NCBI GenBank assembly: GCA_902651635.1
Contig: CACRSC010000039.1
Coordinates: forward strand, 50,399 to 114,398
Source: Mastigamoeba balamuthi
Lineage: Eukaryota > Evosea > Mastigamoebida > Mastigamoebidae
Reading direction: 5' to 3'
DNA: 64,000 nucleotides
Of the stretch, positions 54,812-64,000 are shown piece after piece (the first letter of the stretch is position 1; each line of letters begins with the position of its first letter). The translations under genes and the position numbers were made by a program. The notes under the pieces are model-generated. The model had not been told where the DNA came from, did no database searches, and saw only the letters and a list, made by a program, of their open reading frames with translations.

Positions 54812-56774
54812 CTACGCAGTGGCGTCCTCGGTAGTTCCCGGCATAAGCCTGTCCACGTCGTCGACCCCCGAGACGTACTCGATCACTGCGAGGTGCGCAG
54901 AGCCGGTGAGTGGCACGAGGGACGGGGGGGGAGGCGCAGGCGCACTGGCGGAGAGCTCCTGGGGGAAGTCGAGCGAGTCGGCGATGCCCTCGATGACCTT
55001 GCGCCAGGGGTTCTCCCAGGCGAGCACCCTCTTGGGGGGCTTGGGCCCCGAGTGCATCGGCGCCAGCTTGAGCTCCGTCCACGCGCAGACGATCTCCTGC
55101 AGCGTCCCCAGGCTGCCCGGCAGCACCACGATCGCGTCGTGCGCCCCGTGCAGCAGCACGTCGATGCGCTCCAGCAGGCTCGTCGTCGCTGCGGCCACGA
55201 GCAGTGAGCTCCACAATTATAGTGCCGCAGCAAAGGAACAGGGAAGGAGACCGAAACAGCAGCGAGCGATGCAGTGACGTGTGGGCGGTCAGTACCGATG
55301 ACGCCGGTGAGGTTGGGGTTGGCGCCGTGCAGGCGGTGGCGCTCGACGAAGAGCTTGGGGACGACGACGCCGTACGAGCGGCCGCCAGCCTGCTTGGCGC
55401 CGAGGGCTGTGGCCTCCATGGTCCCCATGTACCCCCCGTTCACCTGCGACGTTCAAGTCACCCCAGCGCCCAGCACACGCAACAACACGTCATCNNNNNN
55501 NNNNNNNNNNNNNNNNNNNNNNNNNNNNNNNNNNNNNNNNNNNNNNNNNNNNNNNNNNNNNNNNNNNNNNNNNNNNNNNNNNNNNNNNNNNNNNNNNNNN
55601 NNNNNNNNNNNNNNNNNNNNNNNNNNNNNNNNNNNNNNNNNNNNNNNNNNNNNNNNNNNNNNNNNNNNNNNNNNNNNNNNNNNNNNNNNNNNNNNNNNNN
55701 NNNNNNNNNNNNNNNNNNNNNNNNNNNNNNNNNNNNNNNNNNNNNNNNNNNNNNNNNNNNNNNNNNNNNNNNNNNNNNNNNNNNNNNNNNNNNNNNNNNN
55801 NNNNNNNNNNNNNNNNNNNNNNNNNNNNNNNNNNNNNNNNNNNNNNNNNNNNNNNNNNNNNNNNNNNNNNNNNNNNNNNNNNNNNNNNNNNNNNNNNNNN
55901 NNNNNNNNNNNNNNNNNNNNNNNNNNNNNNNNNNNNNNNNNNNNNNNNNNNNNNNNNNNNNNNNNNNNNNNNNNNNNNNNNNNNNNNNNNNNNNNNNNNN
56001 NNNNNNNNNNNNNNNNNNNNNNNNNNNNNNNNNNNNNNNNNNNNNNNNNNNNNNNNNNNNNNNNNNNNNNNNNNNNNNNNNNNNNNNNNNNNNNNNNNNN
56101 NNNNNNNNNNNNNNNNNNNNNNNNNNNNNNNNNNNNNNNNNNNNNNNNNNNNNNNNNNNNNNNNNNNNNNNNNNNNNNNNNNNNNNNNNNNNNNNNNNNN
56201 NNNNNNNNNNNNNNNNNNNNNNNNNNNNNNNNNNNGGGAAGGAGACCGAAACAGCAGCGAGCGATGCAGTGACGTGTGGGCGGTCAGTACCGATGACGCC
56301 GGTGAGGTTGGGGTTGGCGCCGTGCAGGCGGTGGCGCTCGACGAAGAGCTTGGGGACGACGACGCCGTACGAGCGGCCGCCAGCCTGCTTGGCGCCGAGG
56401 GCTGTGGCCTCCATGGTCCCCATGTACCCCCCGTTCACCTGCGACGTTCAAGTCACCCCAGCGCCCAGCACACGCAACAACACGTCATCACACGTCAGCA
56501 CACACTCCTCTCTGCTGCTGCTGTGTGTGGAGGGGAGAGGGCGAACGAGGGTGTAGCCCTTGCGGGCGAGGAGGCTGCCGAGGGCGACAGAGGTCTGCCA
56601 GAGGGCGTCGCCAGGCTGTGCGCCCGACGCCCCGAACACCGTCACTGTCCGCTGGCCCTGCGCACACGCCTTCCCCGTCAGCTGTGGGCTGCGCACCGGG
56701 CGGGAGAGGGCTGGGCGCACGTCGAGGACGGTGGCAGGCACGTAGGGCGCGATCGTCTTGTCCGAGGGGTCCAT
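54812..56774 (-). CDS. LOG/SLOG-family protein, copy 2 (contains scaffold gap)
   Basis: Same five-exon structure as copy 1: 56774-56721, 56657-56547, 56438-56291 (repeated at 55443-55296 across the gap), 55188-54946 and 54885-54812; about 209 aa when the repeated exon is counted once. Motifs: VTVFGASGAQPGD, GYTLVNGGYMGTMEA, LPGSLGTLQE. As in copy 1, the PGG of the family is PGS. The final exon (IEYVSGVDDVDRLMPG) is spliced through a gtgcgc donor at the same site as copy 1. The two copies flank the AT-rich element and amylase in the same orientation. The N run interrupts an intron and its flanks are an unmerged overlap, so the gene is probably intact in reality. Confidence 0.83.
55241..56489. 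other. Scaffold gap (741 N) with identical 254-bp flanks
   Basis: 55241-55494 and 56236-56489 are the same sequence, including the third LOG exon. The N run lies exactly between them. This is the pattern of an overlap the assembler failed to merge, so the gap and one exon copy are likely artefacts. Confidence 0.88.
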
Positions 56775-57388
56775 GGCTCAGTCTGCGCTGCTCAGCTGCG
56801 GTTTCGCGAGTTACAGTCTCTGCAGTGAAGATTTATAAATCCCAGGGAAATAGTCGCAGTGACATCACTCAAGTGTGTTCGAGGCGCACCCCGGCGTCAC
56901 CGAGTACCGCATTAGTAGCGTTTCGACACGTGTCCGCAGTGCCGTCCGGCTGTCAAGACGCGCCTGAAGAAGCAGCGAGGCCTGCCTCGAATTGGGTGTG
57001 CCCCCCATCTACAGGGATCGCGGGACTCGGCTCCCCAGTCCAGTGGTTACAGCGAGTGTGGCACTCACCAACAGAGATGGTCGGGCGGCTTGCGGGACTC
57101 GGCTCCCCAGTCCAGCGGTTACAGGAATTGATTGGGGTGGGTGTCCCAAGACGGCGGGGGGCGGGGAGGGACCCTGGGTGGTCACAGCCTCGCCGGCCTT
57201 GCTTCGCCCGTGTCCCTGTGCGAGCGCATGGCCACTCACTGCTGGACACCGAACTCTATTCGTGTTGTGGTGCTTTGCTATAAGAGATGCATGGCCGGGG
57301 ACCTCTGGAGGGAGAGAAAGAGAGGGGGGAGGGGAGAGAGTGAGAGTTGCTGCTGCTTGCTGCTGGCCAGCGCTGTCCTGGCCACCGC
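56775..57388. other. Intergenic region with short direct repeat
   Basis: 614 bp between the LOG copy 2 start and the RME-8 stop. A 33-bp motif (GCGGGACTCGGCTCCCCAGT...) occurs at 57020-57052 and 57092-57124 with one mismatch. A purine-rich run (GAGAGAAAGAGAGGGGGGAG) near 57312 lies just past the RME-8 stop. No gene seen. Confidence 0.5.
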
Positions 57389-60300
57389 TCACAGCTCGGG
57401 GGGCTTGTCGGGCATCATCTGGCTGCTGTGCGGCGTGTTGGTCAGCAGCCCGATCGACGCCCCGGCCCCCGTGGGCCCCGTGAGCAGCCCCGCGACGGGC
57501 TGCGAGGCGGGCAGGAAGAGGTCGTGCCGCTGCCCGCTGTAGTCGGCCCACACCTTGCTCTGCGCCAGCCGCGCCCGCAGCGCCTCGCCGTGCAGCGCGT
57601 CGGCCCCGGCGGCCTGCAGCCCCGAGACGAGCCGCGCCTTGACCTCGGACGCGTCGGCGCCCAGCGCAAAGTCGTGGCGGCCCTCGAGGACGCCCAGCAT
57701 CTCGTCGAGCACCTGCGGCGCCGCCAGCAGCTGCGCCACGAGGCACGCAGACTCGCGGCACGCGTTCTTGGCGAACATGCGCTCGATGCCCTGCACGGCG
57801 GCCGCGGGGGCCACGCGCAGGGCCTCGCCGGCCATCGCGCGGACGGCGTTGGGGACCGCGGCCGCGGCCTCGACGCAGAGCTGGCTCGAGAGCAGGATGG
57901 CGACGACGGCCACGCAGGTCGGGTGGCGCCGCGGCAGCGACGCGCTGTCGAGCTGCGTCAGGAGCTTGGCCAGGTGGCCCGTCTTGGCCGCGTGGTCGCA
58001 CACGGGCGCGTTGGCCGCCAGGAACGCCTGCGCGACGCTGCTCACGTACCGCAGCTGCTCCTCCGACTCGGCGCTGCCCCCGTCCTTGGCCACCACGTTG
58101 TACAGCTCCACGTCTGCGCGGCACGGTTGCAGCGTCAGTGGGGGCGTGTTTTGCCGAGAGGGCTGCCTCTGAAATCGATGCCACAATTTCGCGACATCAA
58201 TTGCTCTGTGAATGGCGGCAGCCAACACATAAAGCCCCGACAACACTCGAATGTGTGCAAACGGCGAACGCGCAAGTGGGGCAGCGGCTCTGAGGACGCC
58301 AGCCGTCTTTGCAAAATAGGAGAGCAGGACAGAGCAGTAGTGGCCGGGAGACATCCGCCGCTAGCAAAGCAAGGCACCGGGGGAGCAGCGGCACACAAGA
58401 AGGGCGGAAGGGGCGGCACAGGGCGGGCGTACACTTAGTGAGGACGGCCTCGGCGAACTCCTTGGGGTTGCGGAGGGCCCAGGTGGGCTGCTTGAGGAAG
58501 AGGCGCGTGTAGACGCCGCCGATGGTGGGCTCGTTCTTGAGCTCGTCGTAGACCACCGCAAAGTCGTCGGGCAGCGCCCACTTCTCTGCGCGGTTGCGCC
58601 GCTGGCGCTCGTAGAGGTCCGCTGCCAGGCGGTCCAGCGCCTCGCGCAGCTGCGCGCGCGTGTTGTTGTTCCAGATGAGCTCGGGGTTCTCGTGCGTGGC
58701 CTCGAACATGTGCACCGCGGCCTCGGCGTCCTGCCGCATGGCGCTCAGGAACGCCGGCGGCGCCAGCCGCGCAAACAGTATGTGCACGCGGCTGCCGTGC
58801 GCCAGGTCCGCGCTCATCTGAGCACGCAAGCCACGCCGTCAGAACCGCACCACGGCGCTGCCTGGCATCCCGTGCGGTGCGACGAGACCGCCGACGAGGG
58901 GAAAAAACAAAGTGCTAGTTTGCGCACAGCCCCAGTGTGGCGACCCACCAAATGCGCGCACACGCGAGGGGACACACAGCACCAGCAAACACTCACGCCC
59001 ATCACAGGCAAAGCGCAGGGGCTGCGCAGAGGCCTCGACGCCGACACAGCGCACGCGCGAGCAACCGCAGAGCTCAGAGGGCAAAGGCGTCGAGGCCACA
59101 CAGGTCCCCCGCGAGGGAGGGCAAGACGACACGGGCGGGCGCACCTTAGCGATGGCGAGGGCGCTGTGGACGCGCGGGGTGATCTCGGCGCCCCGCTCGG
59201 TGGCGCTGGCGAAGACCTTGAGGAGGTAGAGCAGCCCGCCCTGCGCGAGCGCGCTGGCGACGAGCTTCGAGTTGCCCAGCATCGAGCTGATGACCGCGTT
59301 GGCGAGCTCCACCGTCTGCGCGCCCCCGGGCGCCGCGTGCAGCGCGGGGAAGAGGTGCCCCGTGGCGCCCGACTCGGCGATGGCGTCGAGGCAGTCGTTG
59401 TTCTTGGTCAGCAGCGCCAGCACCTCGAGCACCGCGCGCGCCGTGCCCACGTGCGCCGCGTCGCACGCGGGCCCCAGCACGCCGAGCACGGCGGCCGCGT
59501 CCTGCCTGTTGGCCAGCACGGCCTCGAGCCCCGCGTTGGCCCGCAGCAGGTTGCGCAGCGCCTCGGCGGCCATCTGCACGCGCTGCCAGCGCTCCTCCTC
59601 GGGCTGCTGCGCGTCCTCGGGGGCGGGCGCCTGGGCGGCGAGCAGGTAGGCGACGAGGTCCTTGCAGAAGCGCTTGGGGTCCGGGAGGCCCGTGTGCGAG
59701 CGCAGCTGCTCGTTGAAGACGCGCACGTAGACGCCGCCGATCTGCAGCTCGCGGGCCAGCGTCTGGAAGACGAACGACCGGGCCTTGTTGGGGCCCTCGT
59801 CGTCGCCCAGGGCGCCGGCGCCGCCGTCGACGCCGTCGATGCCGTCCGAGGCGAGCACGGCGCCCGAGCTGAACGCGGGCACGTTGTGCTCGATCCACGC
59901 GAGGACCTCGGCCCTGCAGGCGACGTTCCAGATGAGCAGCGGCGTCTCGATCTCGCTGTTGAGGTCGCGCAGCACGAGCGCCGTCTGGCGGCGGCCCAGC
60001 AGGTCGGCCATGCCCTGCGAGACGAGCGCGCGCGCGCAGAGCCGCACGGCGGGGTCCGGGACGACCGCGGNGCGGCCGCGTCCTGCCTGTTGGCCAGCAC
60101 GGCCTCGAGCCCCGCGTTGGCCCGCAGCAGGTTGCGCAGCGCCTCGGCGGCCATCTGCACGCGCTGCCAGCGCTCCTCCTCGGGCTGCTGCGCGTCCTCG
60201 GGGGCGGGCGCCTGGGCGGCGAGCAGGTAGGCGACGAGGTCCTTGCAGAAGCGCTTGGGGTCCGGGAGGCCCGTGTGCGAGCGCAGCTGCTCGTTGAAGA

Positions 60301-63300
60301 CGCGCACGTAGACGCCGCCGATCTGCAGCTCGCGGGCCAGCGTCTGGAAGACGAACGACCGGGCCTTGTTGGGGCCCTCGTCGTCGCCCAGGGCGCCGGC
60401 GCCGCCGTCGACGCCGTCGATGCCGTCCGAGGCGAGCACGGCGCCCGAGCTGAACGCGGGCACGTTGTGCTCGATCCACGCGAGGACCTCGGCCCTGCAG
60501 GCGACGTTCCAGATGAGCAGCGGCGTCTCGATCTCGCTGTTGAGGTCGCGCAGCACGAGCGCCGTCTGGCGGCGGCCCAGCAGGTCGGCCATGCCCTGCG
60601 AGACGAGCGCGCGCGCGCAGAGCCGCACGGCGGGGTCCGGGACGACCGCGGGGTCGCCGCCGGCGCAGCGCGCGATGGCGAGGACGGCGAGGCCCGCGTG
60701 CACGTTGAGCGCGTGCTGCGTGTTGGCCTCGGACGTGTCGACGCCGCTGCTGACGGCGCTCTCGAGCGTGTAGTCGTACTTGAAGAGCCGCGGGACGAGC
60801 GCGTGCAGCACGTAGAGCCTGTGCATCGTGGCCTGCAGGCGCGCGTCGAGCGCGAAGCAGCAGACGCACTCGAGGGCGCTCTCGACGACGCGCGGCAGGT
60901 GCGCGAGCGCCAGGCAGCGCACGACGCTGCGCACGACCTCCGAGAGGCCCTCGACGATGCGCGCGCGGCACTCCTCAAAGGCGGCCGCCGCCGCGAAGGT
61001 CAGCATGATGCGCGAGGCCGCCAGCGCCTCGTCGTCGGCGTCGGTGCTGTCGGGCATGACGTGCTCGACGCAGCGCTGCAGCGCGAGGCCGAGGGTGTCG
61101 AGGCCGCCCTGGCGCCGCAGCTCCTCGACGTTGAGCCCCGACGACTGCACGGTGCAGTAGCAGAGCTCGCTGCAGAGCGCCAGCATCGGGCGGTCGTCGG
61201 CCTCGACGGCGGCGCCGAGCGTCTCGACGAGCAGCGCGTAGCCCGCGTACTTGAACGGCGAGAGCTCCTTGCGGAAGCGCCGGTAGAGTATCGCCTGCGC
61301 GCGCATGAGCAGCTCGCACTTGGCGCGGCCCTGCAGCGCGCCCGTCGACTGCGAGAGCGTGTTGTAGGCCTCGAGGATCTTGTCGAAGACCGCGCGGCCC
61401 TCGGGGTTCTTGTCCGGGTGGTACTCGCGCGCGAGCTTGAAGTAGGCGCGGCGCAGCTCGTCGTCGCGGAAGCCGGGCTTGATGCCCAGCGTCCTGCAGG
61501 CCTCCTCCTCGCTCATCGCGGGCTTGGCCGAGCCGGCGTCGGCCTCGCGCGCCCAGCCGCTGAGCGCCGACTGCACAAACTCGACCTCGTCGTCGACGGG
61601 CCACTCGGGGAAGCGCTGCTCGTCGCAGAAGTTGCGCAGGTAGAAGCGGTAGCAGAAGAGCTCGTGCTCGAGCTGCTTGTAGACGACGGGCGCGATGGGC
61701 ACGTACTGGTAGACGGCCTTGGGGTTGACCGAGAGCCGCTGCGGGAAGTTGCCGACGTGCGCGGCGATCTTGTCGACCATGAACGCGCGCATGTCCGAGT
61801 TCCAGATGGACTCGGGCGTGTCGTAGTTGCCCAGCAGCACCTGCGCAAACTCCTCGAGCGCGTGGCGCTCCATGTGGTAGAGCATCGCCGACGGCAGCAG
61901 CGCGCCGAGGATCGACCTGCGCGGCATCTCGCCCTGGACGGCCTCGTCCTCGCCAAAGTGCTGCTGCAGGTGCGTGGCCTTGAGGAAGTTGACCGTGCTG
62001 ATCACGTTGGAGCCGCCGTACATGCACGCGAAGTAGAAGACGCCCGTCAGGTAGAGCTTGGGCATCGCCGCCGCGTTGTCCTCGAGCACGACCGTCAGCA
62101 GCGCGGCCGTCTTCTCGACGAGCACGGGGTGGAACGTCAGCAGCACCTGCACGAGGTGCGGCAGCAGCGCGGGGCTCGAGAGCTGCCGCTTGGGCCGCGG
62201 CACGGGCCGGATGANGGTGCGCGAGCGCCAGGCAGCGCACGACGCTGCGCACGACCTCCGAGAGGCCCTCGACGATGCGCGCGCGGCACTCCTCAAAGGC
62301 GGCCGCCGCCGCGAAGGTCAGCATGATGCGCGAGGCCGCCAGCGCCTCGTCGTCGGCGTCGGTGCTGTCGGGCATGACGTGCTCGACGCAGCGCTGCAGC
62401 GCGAGGCCGAGCGTGTCGAGGCCGCCCTGGCGCCGCAGCTCCTCGACGTTGAGCCCCGACGACTGCACGGTGCAGTAGCAGAGCTCGCTGCAGAGCGCCA
62501 GCATCGGGCGGTCGTCGGCCTCGACGGCGGCGCCGAGCGTCTCGACGAGCAGCGCGTAGCCCGCGTACTTGAACGGCGAGAGCTCCTTGCGGAAGCGCCG
62601 GTAGAGTATCGCCTGCGCGCGCATGAGCAGCTCGCACTTGGCGCGGCCCTGCAGCGCGCCCGTCGACTGCGAGAGCGTGTTGTAGGCCTCGAGGATCTTG
62701 TCGAAGACCGCGCGGCCCTCGGGGTTCTTGTCCGGGTGGTACTCGCGCGCGAGCTTGAAGTAGGCGCGGCGCAGCTCGTCGTCGCGGAAGCCGGGCTTGA
62801 TGCCCAGCGTCCTGCAGGCCTCCTCCTCGCTCATCGCGGGCTTGGCCGAGCCGGCGTCGGCCTCGCGCGCCCAGCCGCTGAGCGCCGACTGCACAAACTC
62901 GACCTCGTCGTCGACGGGCCACTCGGGGAAGCGCTGCTCGTCGCAGAAGTTGCGCAGGTAGAAGCGGTAGCAGAAGAGCTCGTGCTCGAGCTGCTTGTAG
63001 ACGACGGGCGCGATGGGCACGTACTGGTAGACGGCCTTGGGGTTGACCGAGAGCCGCTGCGGGAAGTTGCCGACGTGCGCGGCGATCTTGTCGACCATGA
63101 ACGCGCGCATGTCCGAGTTCCAGATGGACTCGGGCGTGTCGTAGTTGCCCAGCAGCACCTGCGCAAACTCCTCGAGCGCGTGGCGCTCCATGTGGTAGAG
63201 CATCGCCGACGGCAGCAGCGCGCCGAGGATCGACCTGCGCGGCATCTCGCCCTGGACGGCCTCGTCCTCGCCAAAGTGCTGCTGCAGGTGCGTGGCCTTG

Positions 63301-64000
63301 AGGAAGTTGACCGTGCTGATCACGTTGGAGCCGCCGTACATGCACGCGAAGTAGAAGACGCCCGTCAGGTAGAGCTTGGGCATCGCCGCCGCGTTGTCCT
63401 CGAGCACGACCGTCAGCAGCGCGGCCGTCTTCTCGACGAGCACGGGGTGGAACGTCAGCAGCACCTGCACGAGGTGCGGCAGCAGCGCGGGGCTCGAGAG
63501 CTGCCGCTTGGGCCGCGGCACGGGCCGGATGATGCCGCCGTCGGCGTCGCGGATCGGGTAGAGCTTGCAGAGCTTGTACATGACGTCGAGCACCAGCGTC
63601 GCCAGCTCGACGCTCGTCAGCAGCGCGTTGCCCGTCGCCATCAGCGCCCAGCGCAGCTGCGGCACGTCGCGCAGCGCGCGCCAGTCCTCCATGCCCTGCG
63701 CCCAGACGAGCGTCGCGGGGCCCACGTCGCCGCTGGCCCAGAGCTCGCGCAGCTCGACGAGGTTCTTGGGCCCCACGCGCTCCTTCTCGCCCGTCTCGGC
63801 CGACGCGCGGCTGTAGAACCACTCGCCCTCGGCCCTGCCGGCGCCGGCCGTGATGAGGTTCGAGGCCGCGGGCGCCACGACGTGGTCAAAGTTGAAGTGC
63901 ACGAGCGTCAGCAGGTCGACGAGCACCGCGACGCCGCCGCAGTCGATGAAGCGCTTGGCGTTGTCCTCGCGCACGAGCAGCGCGTAGACGAGCTGCAGCA
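57389..64000 (-). CDS. DNAJC13: RME-8/DNAJC13 endosomal J-domain protein (5' end outside window)
   Basis: The 3' portion of the gene is present: one very long exon from beyond 64000 to 59145, then 58817-58433 and 58113-57389 (stop TGA). A GYF-like domain (EWFYSRAS...GPATLVWAQGMEDW) lies upstream of the J domain (EEACRTLGIKPG ... REYHPDKNPEGR, with HPD intact), as in RME-8. Downstream are armadillo-like helical repeats with the IWN motifs typical of the family (ESIWNSDMRAFMV, PLLIWNV, PELIWNN) and the C-terminal signature QRHDLFLPASQ..AGLLTGP. The protein recruits Hsc70 to early endosomes and acts in clathrin dynamics and retromer-linked sorting; this fits with AP-1 in the same genome. Two single-n joins (60071, 62215) duplicate 580 and 1317 bp of this exon, including the J domain. 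With one copy of each removed the frame is continuous. Confidence 0.93.
59491..60651. other. Scaffold join: identical 580-bp ends around n at 60071
   Basis: 59491-60070 equals 60072-60651. Both halves encode the same RME-8 segment (IETPLLIWNV ... QDAA). Reading across the n changes frame, while removing one copy restores a single open frame. Confidence 0.9.
60898..63532. other. Scaffold join: near-identical 1317-bp ends around n at 62215
   Basis: 60898-62214 and 62216-63532 match over 1317 bp; I noticed one base difference (GAGGGTGT versus GAGCGTGT near 61094/62412). Both encode the RME-8 J domain. The single difference may mark two haplotypes or a base error. Confidence 0.9.

Noticed and set aside
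55204-56556. Open frames running through the N gap
   Set aside because: They read unknown bases as codons and are meaningless.
60275-62326. Very long plus-strand open frame (683 codons) opposite RME-8
   Set aside because: It is the antisense shadow of a GC-rich coding exon; the minus strand carries the J domain, the HPD motif and the RME-8 C-terminal signature.
59491-63532. Tandem duplication of the RME-8 J domain as a biological novelty
   Set aside because: Copies are identical or nearly so, each pair is separated by exactly one n, and the frame only works with one copy.

Overview
This window is nuclear DNA from a free-living microbial eukaryote. It is GC-rich and intron-dense: I could place about 77 introns by reading phase, most of them 40-120 bp. 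Its genes use TAA, TAG or TGA stops. The cargo is purely eukaryotic: an AP-1 sigma subunit, RME-8/DNAJC13, a Dbl-type RhoGEF, dolichyl-diphosphatase, a spliced tRNA-type Pol III gene with a T-run terminator, LamG receptor kinases carrying a cyclase domain, and multi-pass PAS adenylyl cyclases. Kinase-cyclase-kinase receptors and TmcB-like cyclases suggest an amoebozoan, plausibly an archamoeba (Mastigamoeba/Pelomyxa type). That placement is inference; a phylogeny of RME-8 or AP-1 sigma would settle it. I see no virus-like element.

Layout. Positions 1-6280 are a degenerate duplicated zone with two tandem copies of a roughly 3.0-3.9 kb unit. Each copy carries a ~373-bp satellite array and fragments of the TatD gene next door. 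The intact TatD fusion gene (minus strand, 6282-9842) diverges from a tandem-FRG gene (10104-12311). A tRNA gene sits at 12365-12436. AP-1 sigma (minus, 12688-13854) diverges from a DH-PH RhoGEF (14555-17123). Next come a C2-LRAT fusion (17425-18896), a membrane-anchored protein of unknown function (minus, 19333-20378) and dolichyl-diphosphatase (20642-21319).

The centre (21935-43257) is a signalling block on the plus strand: adenylyl cyclase A, a giant LamG/Cys-repeat receptor with kinase, degenerate cyclase and kinase domains, and adenylyl cyclase B, a paralogue of A. The right side holds two LOG-like paralogues (43426-44415 and 54812-56774, both minus). They flank an AT-rich island with nested palindromes (44491-45012), an unassigned stretch, and a two-module secreted alpha-amylase (47258-52902, minus). 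The window ends inside RME-8 (57389 to beyond 64000, minus).

The assembly has four scaffold joins (n at 3379, the N run 55495-56235, n at 60071, n at 62215). Each is flanked by the same sequence on both sides (151, 254, 580 and 1317 bp), so unmerged contig overlaps have created false exon duplications in LOG copy 2 and RME-8.

The most interesting signals are: GC-AG introns at about 8% of those placed, with GC/GT exchange between paralogues; an ancestral intron turned into coding sequence in cyclase B; patchy homogenisation of the two cyclases; a receptor whose cyclase domain lacks both transition-state residues but is sandwiched between two intact kinases; and an AT-rich direct repeat whose 30-bp core is inverted in place.
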